Assembly (NCBI GenBank): GCA_020845975.1 | Contig: JADLET010000009.1 | Span: 1-32,031, forward strand | From: Gammaproteobacteria bacterium | GTDB taxonomy: Bacteria; Pseudomonadota; Gammaproteobacteria; SZUA-140 | Direction: 5' to 3' | Length of the DNA stretch: 32,031 nt | Part shown: piece by piece, positions 1 through 8,940 of the stretch | How positions within the stretch are numbered: the stretch's first letter is position 1 | Layout of the letters: each line of letters starts with the position of its first letter | The notes under the pieces: model-generated | Seen by the model: only the letters and a program-made list of their open reading frames with translations | What the model was told of the DNA's origin: nothing | The model's database searches: none | Translations under genes and position numbers: made by a program

Positions 1-663
1 CCAGTCGAGAATCTCGAGCGGGCTGTCAATCATCCCGTCCGCGTCCCATTCCTGCGGGCGGTCATCCTGTCCCAGATAGCCGAACAGGGCCACCAGCGTT
101 TTCATTCCGGCGGCGCGGCCCGCCTCGATGTCCCGTTGCGCATCGCCAATGTAGAGGCACTGCTCCGGGGCCACGCCGACCAGGGCGCTGGCGTGCAGCA
201 GGGGCTCGGGGTGGGGTTTGCGATTGCGTGTGCTGTCGCCGCTGATGACGCAGGCCGCACGGGGCGCCAGACCGAGATCCTTCAACAGCGGCTCAGTCAG
301 CCAGGCAGGCTTGTTAGTCACGACACCCCATTTCACACCGCGATTCTCCAGCGTCGCAAGGACCTCTTCCATGCCGTCGAACAGGCGCGAATGCTGCATC
401 AGGCGCTCGCGATAAATCTCCAGGAAACGTTCGCGCAGGGCCGTGAAACGCGCATCCCCTTCATCGATCCCGAAACCGACGCGAACCATGGCACGCGCGC
501 CGTGCGAGACATGGGGACGAATGACATCAAACGGCATTGCCACCAGCCCATGTTCCGCGCGCAGGGCATTCAGCGTCGCGGCAAGATCGGGCGCGGTATC
601 CACCAGCGTACCGTCGAGATCGAACAGGAAGCAGTGGGGGATGCAATCGGGGGTGAGGATCAT
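1..663 (-). CDS. HAD-family phosphatase, MupP/Gph-like (3' end off window)
   Basis: The reading frame starts at the ATG complementary to 661-663 and stays open for 221 codons to base 1, so the C-terminus lies outside the window. HAD motif I is DLDGTLVDT near residue 15, motif II is the VTNKP stretch, and motif III/IV is GDAQRDIEA, the usual order for phosphoglycolate-phosphatase-type HAD enzymes with a helical cap. The family hydrolyses small phosphomonoesters in the cytoplasm. It follows ubiG on the same strand. In Pseudomonas the phosphatase at this position is MupP, which dephosphorylates N-acetylmuramic acid 6-phosphate in peptidoglycan recycling, although it was long annotated as Gph. 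I infer MupP from that neighbourhood, but phosphoglycolate phosphatase cannot be excluded by sequence. The strand opposite has a long ORF that I treat as a shadow. Confidence 0.88.
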   Translation of the reverse strand, partial: MILTPDCIPHCFLFDLDGTLVDTAPDLAATLNALRAEHGLVAMPFDVIRPHVSHGARAMVRVGFGIDEGDARFTALRERFLEIYRERLMQHSRLFDGMEEVLATLENRGVKWGVVTNKPAWLTEPLLKDLGLAPRAACVISGDSTRNRKPHPEPLLHASALVGVAPEQCLYIGDAQRDIEAGRAAGMKTLVALFGYLGQDDRPQEWDADGMIDSPLEILDW

Positions 664-702
664 GGGGTACGGTGCAAGATAGCGGTGTTGGAGTATATGT
701 GA

Positions 703-846
703 GTGATGGGTGATGGGTAATGGGTGATTAAAATAAATACATTCAATGGGGATTGGCGATCGTTATGAATTGACTTCCAGTTTATATTGCAGTGCAATCT
801 TTGCATCACCCATCACCCATCACCCATCACCCATCACCCATCACCC
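703..846. repeat. Family A heptamer hairpin spacer (A1), gph-ubiG
   Basis: The left arm at 703-729 is built from GTGATGG/GTAATGG-type 7-mers. The right arm at 804-846 is about six copies of the complementary ACCCATC heptamer. The two arms are inverted and enclose an A+T-rich loop of about 74 bases. The right arm overlaps the end of ubiG, whose TGA (complement of 841-843) is part of the repeat. Transcribed from the minus strand, the element would fold into a long stem between ubiG and the phosphatase gene. Confidence 0.85.
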
Positions 847-1551
847 AGCCTTCACCGCGTGCACCAGATAATTCACGTCAACATCGTGACCCAGGGTGTA
901 GTGCCGTGTGATCGGATTGTAGCTGAGGCCGGCGAGTTCGCGCACCTCGAGACCGGCGGCGCGCAGCCAGCGGCCGAGTTCAGAGGGGCGGATGAAGCGG
1001 GCGTAATCGTGCGTGCCCTGCGGCAGCATGCGTAACACGTATTCGGCGCCGACAATCGCGAACATATAGGCCTTGGGTGTGCGGTTCAGCGTGGAGAAGA
1101 ACAGATGTCCGCCCGGGCGCGCAAGCTCCGCGCAGGACCGGACCAGCGCAGCCGGGTCGGGGACATGCTCGAGCAGTTCCATGCAGGTGACGACCCCTGC
1201 CGCCGCGGGCGACTGCGCCGCCAGCCCCTCGGCGCTGATACAGCGGTAATCGACCTGCCTCCCGGTTTCGAGCAGGTGCAGACGCGCCACGGAGAGCGAG
1301 GACTCGGCCAGATCGATACCGGTGACGCGGGCGCCGAGCCCGGCCATCCCATCCGCGAGCAGTCCGCCGCCGCAGCCGACATCGATCACCGTCTTGCCCG
1401 CGATCCGCGCCCGCGCATCGATGAATCCGAGACGTAGCGGATTGATATCGTGCAGCGTCTTGAATTGACCCTGGGGATCCCACCAGCGCGCCGCGAGGGC
1501 GTCGAACTTGGCGACTTCGGCGGGATCCACGTTTTCTTTGACATTAGTCAT
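841..1551 (-). CDS. ubiG: Ubiquinone biosynthesis O-methyltransferase UbiG
   Basis: 236 residues, close to the usual 230-245 for UbiG. It is a class I SAM-dependent methyltransferase: DVGCGGGLLADGMA near residue 75 is the SAM-binding motif I, the acidic end of strand 2 is in GIDLAE, and CMELLEHVPDP is motif II. The N-terminal FDALAARWWDPQGQFKTLH is a UbiG signature. The enzyme performs both O-methylations of ubiquinone synthesis at the inner membrane face. The start is the ATG complementary to 1549-1551. No Shine-Dalgarno sequence is obvious upstream. Its stop codon lies inside the A1 heptamer array, so the last residues (VKAG) adjoin repeat DNA. It sits between mtaD and the phosphatase on the same strand. 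Confidence 0.95.
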   Translation of the reverse strand: MTNVKENVDPAEVAKFDALAARWWDPQGQFKTLHDINPLRLGFIDARARIAGKTVIDVGCGGGLLADGMAGLGARVTGIDLAESSLSVARLHLLETGRQVDYRCISAEGLAAQSPAAAGVVTCMELLEHVPDPAALVRSCAELARPGGHLFFSTLNRTPKAYMFAIVGAEYVLRMLPQGTHDYARFIRPSELGRWLRAAGLEVRELAGLSYNPITRHYTLGHDVDVNYLVHAVKAG

Positions 1552-1589
1552 TGTGCAATGTGTGTATGAGTAATTGATTTGTCTAGAAC

Positions 1590-1669
1590 GTAATGGGTTA
1601 TGGGTGATTAAAATATATTGACGTGTCGGATTAAGGTGGCTTGACTATTTACCCATCACCCATCTCACC
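1590..1669. repeat. Family A heptamer hairpin spacer (A2), ubiG-mtaD
   Basis: A short version of the family A element. The left arm is at 1590-1609 (TAATGGGTTATGGGTGATT) and the inverted right arm at 1651-1669 (ACCCATCACCCATCTCACC), with a loop of about 41 bases. The left arm runs into GATTAAAAT, as in A1. The right arm carries the mtaD stop codon (complement of 1665-1667). Confidence 0.8.
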
Positions 1670-2993
1670 GATGTTCATCACTCTTCCCGATCTTCTCCCG
1701 CCACGCCTCGGTATTCGCCAGGATGGTGTCTTCGTCGAGGGTCGTCAGGCGGCGATCCTTGAGCAGATGGCGGCCGGCGACCCAGACGTCGCTGACCTGC
1801 TGGCGCCCGCAGGCATAGACCAGTTGCGAGACGGGGTGATACACCGGGCGGGATTCGATGTCACCCAGGTTAACCGCGACGACATCAGCGAACTTTCCGC
1901 GCCGCAGCGAACCGATCTCTTCGTCGAGGCCGAGCGCGCGCGCGCCGTTAAGCGTGGCCATGCGCAGGGCCACGGCGGCGGGCAGTGCGCTGGCGTCGCC
2001 CGCCACGGCCTTGGCAAGCAGCGCCGCGGTGCGCATCTCGCCGAACATGTCGAGATCGTTGTTGCTGGCGGCGCCGTCGGTGCCGAGCGCGACATTGACG
2101 CCGGCCTGCAGGAGTTTGTGAACCGGACAGAATCCGCTGGCAAGTTTGAGATTGGATTCCGGACAGTGAATCACATGAGCTCCCGTGTGCGCGAGGCGCG
2201 CGATCTCGCCATCGTCGAGCTGGGTCATGTGCACGGCGAGCAGGCGTGGGGACAGCAGACCAAGCTGTTCCAGGCGCGCGACAGGCCGCTGTCCATGATG
2301 CTCGAGGCTGCCGTTGATCTCGTCAGCCGTCTCATGCACGTGCATGTGTACCGGAATGTCCAGCTCATCGGCCAGTGTGCGGATCTTCTGCAGTGGATCG
2401 TCCGAGACGGTATACGGTGCATGCGGCGCGAACACGGTACGGATGAGCGGGTCGCCGCGATAGCGATCGTGCAGATCGAGCCCCTTGGAGAGATATTCCG
2501 CCGCGTCCGCCGCCCAGGCGGTGGGGACGTCGATCATGATCAGGCCGACCGCCGCGCGTATGCCGGCGTGACTGGCCGCGCGCGCCGTCTCGTCCGGAAA
2601 GAAATACATGTCGTTGAAACAGGTGGTGCCGCCGCGCAGCATTTCCGCGATGGCGTGCTGGGAGCCCTGGAAAACGAACTCGGCGCCCACCCAGGCTGAC
2701 TCCGCGGGCCAGATATGATCGCGCAGCCATTGCATCAGCGGAAGATCGTCGGACAGTCCGCGGAACAGGCACATCGCGGCATGGGTATGCGCGTTGACCA
2801 GTCCGGGAATCAGCGCATGCTCGTCCAGACGGAGCTCCTGCGCGGCGCTGTAGCGGCGCGCCGCCTCGGAGGAAGGCAGGATGTCCGCGATGCGCCCGCC
2901 CTGGATCGCGAGGGCATGGTGTTCGTATACCACGCCTTCCGGCTCGACCGGGACGATCCAGCGCGCGTGAATAAGGGTGTCGACCGTCGTCAT
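1665..2993 (-). CDS. mtaD: 5-methylthioadenosine/S-adenosylhomocysteine deaminase (TRZ/ATZ amidohydrolase)
   Basis: 442 residues, a typical length for the amidohydrolase family. Metal ligands can be placed: HxH at about 69/71 (VNAHTHAAM), H218 and E221 in HMHVHET, H255 in AVHMTQ and D306 in GTDGAASNN. The motif HCPESNLKLASG is typical of MTA/SAH deaminases. The enzyme deaminates methylthioadenosine and S-adenosylhomocysteine to the inosine forms. Its neighbour mtnA, on the opposite strand across the OmpA-like gene, also belongs to methylthioadenosine salvage, which supports the substrate. The start is the ATG complementary to 2991-2993. A GCCGGGA/TCCCGGC hairpin (3003-3022) and a possible minus-strand -10 (TATACT, complement of 3024-3029) precede it. 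A guanine or other deaminase activity is less likely. Confidence 0.9.
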   Translation of the reverse strand: MTTVDTLIHARWIVPVEPEGVVYEHHALAIQGGRIADILPSSEAARRYSAAQELRLDEHALIPGLVNAHTHAAMCLFRGLSDDLPLMQWLRDHIWPAESAWVGAEFVFQGSQHAIAEMLRGGTTCFNDMYFFPDETARAASHAGIRAAVGLIMIDVPTAWAADAAEYLSKGLDLHDRYRGDPLIRTVFAPHAPYTVSDDPLQKIRTLADELDIPVHMHVHETADEINGSLEHHGQRPVARLEQLGLLSPRLLAVHMTQLDDGEIARLAHTGAHVIHCPESNLKLASGFCPVHKLLQAGVNVALGTDGAASNNDLDMFGEMRTAALLAKAVAGDASALPAAVALRMATLNGARALGLDEEIGSLRRGKFADVVAVNLGDIESRPVYHPVSQLVYACGRQQVSDVWVAGRHLLKDRRLTTLDEDTILANTEAWREKIGKSDEHR

Positions 2994-3064
2994 GGGAGGC
3001 CTGCCGGGATCGGAGTCCCGGCTAGTATAGCGGGAAGCCGCGACAGAAACATCCGCGAGCGGGA

Positions 3065-3565
3065 TCAGGGCGACTCGGCGTGGCGAACGATGTAGATCTC
3101 GACGCGGCGATTGCGTGCGCGTCCTTCACGTGTCCAGTTTTCATCGACAGGGGTATGCTCGCCCAGGCCGCCGAGGTGGAGCATATCGGATGTGACCCCC
3201 TGGCCGATGAGATATTCACGCACCGCATTCGACCGCCGGTCTGACAGGTGGTCGTTATAATCCTCGCCGGCCGTGTAGTCGGCATGCCCCTGGATGAGGA
3301 TGCGATCCACCCCTGTCGCGTGGCGGAGATACAGCGCCGTGTCATTCAGGGTCCGGCGCGCCTGGTCGTCCAGCAGGTCCTGATTGTGCGCGAAGAAGAC
3401 ATGGCGCAGGGGGATAAACTCGAAACGGGCGCCGGCCCCGGCCGCAATCTCCGTGACCTCTGGCGCAAACGCTGGCTCCGCGCCCTCGTCGGCCGCGCTG
3501 CACACACCCATGGAGAGCAGGGCGGCGGCCAGGGTGCATGGAATTGAATGCGAACGGGATCTCAT
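3065..3565 (-). CDS. OmpA-family peptidoglycan-binding protein
   Basis: 166 residues from the ATG complementary to 3563-3565. I chose it because it gives a proper signal peptide: basic MRSRSHS, a hydrophobic stretch, then a plausible signal peptidase I site around VCSA-ADE. The longer ORF to 3760 adds 65 residues with no sense and overlaps the mtnA start. The C-terminal two thirds is an OmpA domain: [11 protein letters not shown], the [12 protein letters not shown] strand, and [17 protein letters not shown], which matches the peptidoglycan-binding NxxLSxxR helix, then [10 protein letters not shown]. The protein is likely periplasmic or outer-membrane associated and bound to the cell wall. The cysteine after the hydrophobic region (GVC) does not fit a lipobox well. 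Its specific role is unknown; it diverges from mtnA. Confidence 0.85.
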   Translation of the reverse strand: MRSRSHSIPCTLAAALLSMGVCSAADEGAEPAFAPEVTEIAAGAGARFEFIPLRHVFFAHNQDLLDDQARRTLNDTALYLRHATGVDRILIQGHADYTAGEDYNDHLSDRRSNAVREYLIGQGVTSDMLHLGGLGEHTPVDENWTREGRARNRRVEIYIVRHAESP

Positions 3566-3624
3566 CCTGGGAAATATCGGCCGCCGTTGGCGTCCCTTAA
3601 CTGCGCCGCGCAGGCCCGGAATGG

Positions 3625-3630
3625 TAGAAT
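3625..3630 (+). promoter_or_regulatory. Possible -10 box for mtnA
   Basis: TAGAAT lies about 95 bases before the mtnA ATG in the divergent intergenic region. No good -35 box is found at 16-18 bp, so this is a weak call based on the hexamer and position only. Confidence 0.3.
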
Positions 3631-3725
3631 ATGCCCCTGCTCGCCCTCCGGGCGCGACCTGGCCGGCCTGCCAGGCGCCAGCAGCCGGCACACATAACCA
3701 ACTGACTGATACGGAAACTCCCGCG

Positions 3726-4772
3726 ATGAATCTCGATGCCCATGACAGTGTACGGCCCATCCTCTGGCGTGACGGAGCCCTGTGGTTGATTGATCAGCGC
3801 CTGCTGCCCCATCGCAACGAGCAGGTCGTTTGCCGCGATGTGGGAACAGTGGCGGAAGCAATCCGCAACATGACGGTGCGCGGCGCGCCGGCGATCGGCA
3901 TCGCGGCCGCCTACGGCGTGGTGCTGGCGGCACGCGACCGCTTCGATGCCGCCCCCGGATCGTGGAGAGAGGATATCGAGGAGGATCTTCAAACCCTTGC
4001 CGGCACGCGTCCCACCGCGGTTAACCTGTTCTGGGCGATCAATCGCATGCGCACGGCGATCGCTGACTGCACCGGCGGCCCGGGGGTACGCCTGCTGGAG
4101 GAGGCGCGCGCGATCCACGAGGCGGATATCGCGGACAATCGCAGAATGGGGCAGCTCGGCGCGGCGCTGATCGAGACGCCGTGCGCGGTGCTGACGCACT
4201 GCAACGCGGGCTCGCTGGCGACCGGCGGATTCGGCACCGCGCTCGGCGTGATCCGCGCCGGTTACGTCACCGACCGTATCCGGCGCGTCTATGCCGATGA
4301 GACCCGCCCCTGGCTGCAGGGTGCGCGCCTCACCGCCTGGGAACTGCTCGAGGACCGCATACCGGTGACCCTGGTGGCGGAGGGCGCAGGCGCTTATCTG
4401 ATGAAACAGGGCGAGGTCGGCTGGCTGATCGTGGGTTCGGACCGCATCGCCGCCAACGGGGATGTCGCGAACAAGATCGGAACCTACGGCGCGGCGATCA
4501 TCGCGCGTCATCACGGGGTCAAGGTCATGGTGGTGGCGCCGACCTCGACCATCGATATGAGCACTCCGGATGGCGGGGCGATCCCGATCGAGACGCGGCG
4601 CGAGGAGGAACTGCTGGCGCTCGCTGGCCAGGGCATCGCGGCCCCCGGCGCGCGTGCATGGAATCCGGTGTTTGACGTGACGCCGGCCGGGCTGGTCGAC
4701 GCGATCGTCACCGAAAAAGGCGTGGTGCTGGCGCCCAACGCCACCAGGATGGCTGCGCTGATGAAATCCTGA
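3726..4772 (+). CDS. mtnA: S-methyl-5-thioribose-1-phosphate isomerase
   Basis: 348 residues from ATG 3726. The open frame extends upstream to 3384, but that part overlaps the OmpA-like gene, and homology starts at [14 protein letters not shown]. Family hallmarks are [16 protein letters not shown], the [13 protein letters not shown] loop with the catalytic Cys, and [19 protein letters not shown] with the catalytic Asp. The enzyme converts methylthioribose-1-phosphate to methylthioribulose-1-phosphate in methionine salvage. The MTA deaminase gene is nearby on the opposite strand. No other mtn genes are in the window, so the rest of the pathway must lie elsewhere or the pathway is partial. Confidence 0.95.
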   Translation: MNLDAHDSVRPILWRDGALWLIDQRLLPHRNEQVVCRDVGTVAEAIRNMTVRGAPAIGIAAAYGVVLAARDRFDAAPGSWREDIEEDLQTLAGTRPTAVNLFWAINRMRTAIADCTGGPGVRLLEEARAIHEADIADNRRMGQLGAALIETPCAVLTHCNAGSLATGGFGTALGVIRAGYVTDRIRRVYADETRPWLQGARLTAWELLEDRIPVTLVAEGAGAYLMKQGEVGWLIVGSDRIAANGDVANKIGTYGAAIIARHHGVKVMVVAPTSTIDMSTPDGGAIPIETRREEELLALAGQGIAAPGARAWNPVFDVTPAGLVDAIVTEKGVVLAPNATRMAALMKS

Positions 4773-4842
4773 GTCCGCCGATCGGGCCAGTCCGGGGCGG
4801 CGCCTCACCCGTTAGGAGACGATGCGGTGGCCGTATGCCTTG

Positions 4843-4851
4843 TGCTAGAAT
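4843..4851 (+). promoter_or_regulatory. Extended -10 promoter element of gyrA
   Basis: TGCTAGAAT is an extended -10 (TGn plus TAGAAT) about 105 bases before the gyrA ATG. The -35 region is weak, as is usual for extended -10 promoters. It lies in the 184-base gap after mtnA, which otherwise shows no gene. Confidence 0.45.
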
Positions 4852-4956
4852 CCGCCTCTTAATAAAAGCCCCGTAACGGGAAAAATAAATTCAGGGATCA
4901 GGAAGACATGAGTCGGTTGCCGCGATAAGCCGTGGCCCGGCGCCTCGAATCGCTCC

Positions 4957-7500
4957 ATGACAGATTCCGCTAAAGAGATTCTCCTCACCAACATCGAAGA
5001 GGAGATGAAACAGTCCTACATGGACTACGCCATGAGCGTGATCGTCGGACGCGCGCTGCCCGACGTGCGCGACGGCCTCAAGCCCGTGCATCGCCGCGTG
5101 CTGTATGCGATGCACGGTCTCAGCAACGACTGGAACAAGCCTTACAAGAAGTCCGCCCGAGTGGTCGGTGACGTGATTGGTAAATACCATCCGCACGGCG
5201 ATACCGCGGTATACGATTCGATCGTGCGCATGGCCCAGCCGTTCTCCCTGCGGTACATGCTGGTCGACGGCCAGGGCAACTTCGGCTCCGTCGACGGCGA
5301 CGCCCCGGCGGCGATGCGCTACACCGAGGTGCGCATGTCGCGCATCGCCCACGAGATGCTGGCCGACCTGGAAAAGGAGACGGTCGATTTCGGCTTCAAC
5401 TACGACGAGACGGAGCGGGAGCCGAAGGTCATGCCGGCGCGCATCCCGAACCTTCTCATCAACGGCTCGGCGGGCATTGCGGTCGGTCTCGCCACCAATG
5501 TGCCGCCGCATAATCTGAACGAGATCGTCAGTGCCTGCATCGCGCTGATCGACGATCCGGCGATCGACATCCAGGGCCTGATGGAACATGTGCCGGGCCC
5601 GGACTTTCCCACCGGCGCGATAATCAACGGCGTGCGCGGCATCCACGAGGCCTACCGCACCGGGCGCGGGCGCATCTACCTGCGCGCGCGTGCGCATTTC
5701 GAAACCGAGGATTCCGGCCGCGAGCGCATCATCGTCACCGAACTGCCGTACCAGGTGAACAAGGCCCTGCTGCTGGAGAAGATCGCCCAGCTGGTAAGGG
5801 AGAAGCGTCTCGAGGGTATTTCAGAGCTGCGCGACGAGTCCGACAAGGACGGCATGCGCATGGTCATCGAGCTGAAGCGCGGCGAGATGGGCGAGGTGGT
5901 GCTGAACAATCTCTATCTGCACACGCAGATGCAGAACGTGTTCGGGATCAACATGGTCGCCCTGACGGACGGACAGCCGCGCCTGCTCAACCTCAAGCAG
6001 GCGCTGGAAGCCTTCCTGGAGCACCGGCGCGAAGTCGTTACGCGGCGTACGATCTTCGATCTGCGCAAGGCGCGTGAACGGGCCCATGTGTTGGAGGGGC
6101 TGACTGTAGCGCTGGCGAACATCGACGAGATCATCGCCCTGATCAAGGCGGCGCCCGGCCCGGCCGAGGCTAAGGCCGGACTGATGGCCCGCGGCTGGCC
6201 CCCGGGGGCGCTGACCGAGATGCTGGCCCAGGGCGATTCGGGGCTGGCGCGTCCCGAGAGCCTGGCGGAGGAATTCGGCCTCCTGAATGGCGAATATCAC
6301 CTGTCAGACGTCCAGGCGCAGGCAATCCTGGACCTGCGCCTGCATCGTCTGACCGGGCTTGAGCAGGAGAAAATCCGCTCAGAATACAAAGAGATAATTG
6401 AGACAATTCGAGGGCTGATTGAAATCCTCTCGAATCCGGAGCGGCTCATGCAGGTCATTCGCGACGAGCTGCTCGCGGTGCGCGAGCAGTTCGGCGACGC
6501 GCGCCGCACCGAGATTCAGCACGACCAGACCGATCTCTCGATGGAAGACCTGATTCCGCCGGAGGACGTTGTCGTCACCATTTCCCACGGCGGCTACGTC
6601 AAGTCGCAGCCGGCCGAGATGTACCAGGCGCAGCGGCGCGGCGGGCGCGGCAAATCGGCCACCACAATGAAGGAAGCCGACTTTATTGATAAACTCTTCG
6701 TGGCCAACACGCATGACACGATCCTGTGCTTCTCCAGCCACGGAAAGGTCTACTGGCTGAAGGTCTACGAACTGCCGCAGGCGAGCCGGAACGCCCGTGG
6801 CAAACCGTTCGTGAACATACTGCCGCTTGGTGAACACGAACGCATCAACGAAGTGCTGCCGGTGCGCGAGTACGCGGAGGACACATTCATCTTCATGGCC
6901 ACCAGCAACGGGACCGTGAAGAAGACGCCGCTGACCGACTTTTCCCGCCCGCGCTCGAACGGCATCATCGCCATCGAGCTGGAGGAAGGGAATCACCTCA
7001 TCGGCGTGGACATCACGGACGGCGGCAAGGATATCCTGCTGGTGTCCAGCGGCGGCAAGGCGGTACGTTTCGCCGAGCGCGATGTTCGGCCGATGGGACG
7101 GGTATCGCGCGGCGTCCGTGGTATCAAACTGGCAGAGGAGCAGCATGTGATCTCGCTGCTGATCGCGGACGAAAAGGGCTACGTGCTGACCGCGACCGAA
7201 CACGGCTATGGCAAGCGCACCCGCATCGACGAATATCCGCTGCACGGGCGCGGTGGGCAGGGCGTCATTTCCATCCAGACCTCAGATCGCAATGGCCAGG
7301 TGGTGGGCGCGGAGCTGGTGTTCGACGGTAACGAGGTCATGCTGATCACAGCGGGAGGCACCCTGGTGCGGACCCATGTGGATGAGATATCTGTACAGGG
7401 ACGCAATACCCAGGGCGTGCGCCTGATGCGTCTCGATGAGGGCGAACGCCTGGTCGGCATCGACCGGTTCGAGAGTCTGGAAGAAGAAGAGTCGGAGTAA
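4957..7500 (+). CDS. gyrA: DNA gyrase subunit A
   Basis: 847 residues, slightly shorter than E. coli GyrA (875). With start ATG 4957 the numbering matches E. coli exactly: the catalytic tyrosine is Y122 (AAMRYTE), and the quinolone-resistance region reads [10 protein letters not shown] with Thr at 83 and Asp at 87. Thr83 is also the wild-type residue in Pseudomonas aeruginosa, so it is not evidence of resistance. The GyrA box (QRRGGRG) is near residue 560 and is followed by the six-bladed C-terminal DNA-wrapping domain. The C-terminus ends in an acidic tail (SLEEEESE). GyrA cleaves and rejoins DNA in the A2B2 gyrase that introduces negative supercoils. serC follows after 8 bases. Confidence 0.98.
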   Translation: MTDSAKEILLTNIEEEMKQSYMDYAMSVIVGRALPDVRDGLKPVHRRVLYAMHGLSNDWNKPYKKSARVVGDVIGKYHPHGDTAVYDSIVRMAQPFSLRYMLVDGQGNFGSVDGDAPAAMRYTEVRMSRIAHEMLADLEKETVDFGFNYDETEREPKVMPARIPNLLINGSAGIAVGLATNVPPHNLNEIVSACIALIDDPAIDIQGLMEHVPGPDFPTGAIINGVRGIHEAYRTGRGRIYLRARAHFETEDSGRERIIVTELPYQVNKALLLEKIAQLVREKRLEGISELRDESDKDGMRMVIELKRGEMGEVVLNNLYLHTQMQNVFGINMVALTDGQPRLLNLKQALEAFLEHRREVVTRRTIFDLRKARERAHVLEGLTVALANIDEIIALIKAAPGPAEAKAGLMARGWPPGALTEMLAQGDSGLARPESLAEEFGLLNGEYHLSDVQAQAILDLRLHRLTGLEQEKIRSEYKEIIETIRGLIEILSNPERLMQVIRDELLAVREQFGDARRTEIQHDQTDLSMEDLIPPEDVVVTISHGGYVKSQPAEMYQAQRRGGRGKSATTMKEADFIDKLFVANTHDTILCFSSHGKVYWLKVYELPQASRNARGKPFVNILPLGEHERINEVLPVREYAEDTFIFMATSNGTVKKTPLTDFSRPRSNGIIAIELEEGNHLIGVDITDGGKDILLVSSGGKAVRFAERDVRPMGRVSRGVRGIKLAEEQHVISLLIADEKGYVLTATEHGYGKRTRIDEYPLHGRGGQGVISIQTSDRNGQVVGAELVFDGNEVMLITAGGTLVRTHVDEISVQGRNTQGVRLMRLDEGERLVGIDRFESLEEEESE

Positions 7501-7508
7501 ACGCAAAC

Positions 7509-8591
7509 ATGACACGCGTCTATAATTTCAGCGCCGGTCCGGGTGTGCTGCCGGAAGAAGTTCTCAAGCGCGCCAGCGAGGAGATGCTCGAGTGGCGCGG
7601 CAGTGGCATGTCGGTGATGGAAATGAGCCATCGCGGCAAGTCCTATCTGTCAATCGCACGTCAGGCCGAGGCCGACCTGCGCGAGCTGCTGGCCATCCCG
7701 TCCAATTACAAGGTGCTGTTCCTCCAGGGCGGCGCGAGCCTGCAGTTCGCCATGGCGCCGATCAACCTGCTGCGCGGCAAACGCACGGCGGACTACATCA
7801 ACACCGGCGCCTGGTCGAAGAAGGCGATTGAGGAAGCGCAGCGTTTCTGCGAGGTGAACGTCGCGGCGAGTTCCTCCGCCAGCAAGTTCACCACCGTGCC
7901 GCCGCGCGCCGAGTGGAAACTGAACCCGGATGCCGCCTACGTGCATTACACGCCCAACGAGACCATCGGCGGCGTCGAATTCCCCTTCATCCCGGACACC
8001 GGCGCCGTGCCGCTGGTCGCCGACATGTCTTCCACGCTGCTGTCGCGGCCGATCGACGTCGCGAAATTCGGCCTGATCTATGCCGGCGCCCAGAAGAATA
8101 TCGGTCCCGCCGGTCTGACCGTGGTCATCGTGCGCGAGGACCTCATCGGCTCGGCCCTGCCCGGCATGCCGGTCATGCTCGACTACAAGACCCATGCCGA
8201 GAACGAATCGATGTACAACACTCCGGCGACCTACAGCTGGTACATCGCCGGACTGGTATTCGACTGGCTGAAGCGCCTCGGCGGCCTGGCCGCGATGGCG
8301 AAGATCAATCAGCGCAAGGCCGACAAGCTGTACGACTATATTGATGCCTCAAGTTTCTATCGCAATCCGGTGGAAAAGTCCTGCCGCTCCTGGATGAACG
8401 TACCGTTCACACTGCCGAACGAGCCGCTCGATACGGTGTTCCTGAAAGAAGCCGAAGCGAAGGGACTCTCCACACTGCAGGGCCATCGTTCCGTCGGCGG
8501 CATGCGCGCCAGTATCTATAATTCCATGCCGGAAGCCGGGGTGGATGCGCTGGTGGAATTCATGAAGGATTTCGCCAAGCGGAACGGGTGA
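7509..8591 (+). CDS. serC: Phosphoserine aminotransferase
   Basis: 360 residues, the normal length. It starts with the family signature YNFSAGPGVLPEEVL. The PLP lysine is K196 in GAQKNIGPAG. Other SerC hallmarks are SHRGKSY, FLQGGAS and HYTPNETIGGVEF. The enzyme transaminates 3-phosphohydroxypyruvate to phosphoserine, and in many bacteria also acts in pyridoxine synthesis. It starts 8 bases after gyrA, with GGAG inside the gyrA end serving as a likely ribosome site. serA, the preceding step of the pathway, is the next gene downstream across a repeat-filled spacer. Confidence 0.97.
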   Translation: MTRVYNFSAGPGVLPEEVLKRASEEMLEWRGSGMSVMEMSHRGKSYLSIARQAEADLRELLAIPSNYKVLFLQGGASLQFAMAPINLLRGKRTADYINTGAWSKKAIEEAQRFCEVNVAASSSASKFTTVPPRAEWKLNPDAAYVHYTPNETIGGVEFPFIPDTGAVPLVADMSSTLLSRPIDVAKFGLIYAGAQKNIGPAGLTVVIVREDLIGSALPGMPVMLDYKTHAENESMYNTPATYSWYIAGLVFDWLKRLGGLAAMAKINQRKADKLYDYIDASSFYRNPVEKSCRSWMNVPFTLPNEPLDTVFLKEAEAKGLSTLQGHRSVGGMRASIYNSMPEAGVDALVEFMKDFAKRNG

Positions 8592-8595
8592 AAAT

Positions 8596-8614
8596 ATCAG
8601 GACTAAGGACTTAG
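8596..8614. repeat. Isolated family B left half-arm after serC
   Basis: TCAGGACTAAGGACTTAG directly follows AAAATA after the serC stop, exactly as family B left arms begin elsewhere in the window. No matching family B right arm precedes serA; the sequence instead passes straight into family A units. It looks like a family B element that was interrupted or replaced. Confidence 0.75.
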
Positions 8615-8920
8615 TGCGTGATGGGTAATGGGTGAGGGGTGATTAAAGGCGTAACCGGTTTTGATTTTTCCCATCACCCATTACCGTTTACCCATCACCT
8701 GTGGAACTCGTTGATTGGGCTGAGTGCGTGATGGGTAATGGGTGAAGGGTGATTGAAGGCGTAACCGGATGTGATTTTACCCATCACCCATTACCCTTTA
8801 CCCATCACCTGTGTAGCTCGTTGATTAGGCTGAGTGCGTGGTGCGTAGCGGGAGTAGGGCGATTAAAGGCGTGACCGGTTTTGATTTTACCCATCACCCA
8901 TTACCATTCACCCATCACCT
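8614..8920. repeat. Triplicated 110-bp family A hairpin unit (A3), serC-serA
   Basis: Three tandem units start at 8614, 8724 and 8834 with GTGCGTG, a period of 110 bp; the third lacks the last part of the unit. Each unit has a G-rich heptamer arm, a shared centre with GGCGTAACCGG, and a C-rich inverted arm (CCCATCACCCATTACC). Units 1 and 2 are nearly identical. In unit 3 the left arm has diverged (GTGCGTAGCGGGAGTAGGG) while its right arm is kept. This fills most of the 349-base gap, in which I see no gene. Confidence 0.9.
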
Positions 8921-8940
8921 TTTGTAATTGCTGAGGTCAC

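Noticed and set aside
136-702. 188-codon plus-strand ORF at the left end
   Set aside because: It is the antisense shadow of the HAD phosphatase, which has intact motifs on the minus strand.
3003-3022. Terminator between the OmpA-like gene and mtaD
   Set aside because: The GCCGGGA/TCCCGGC hairpin has no T-run on either strand.
5203-5217. Quinolone-resistance mutation in gyrA (Thr at position 83)
   Set aside because: Thr83 is wild type in Pseudomonas aeruginosa and other species, and Asp87 is unchanged, so it gives no evidence of selected resistance.
8614-8920. CRISPR-like array of regularly spaced repeats
   Set aside because: The 110-bp period is a whole-unit tandem duplication with conserved centres, not short repeats with unique spacers, and no cas genes are present.
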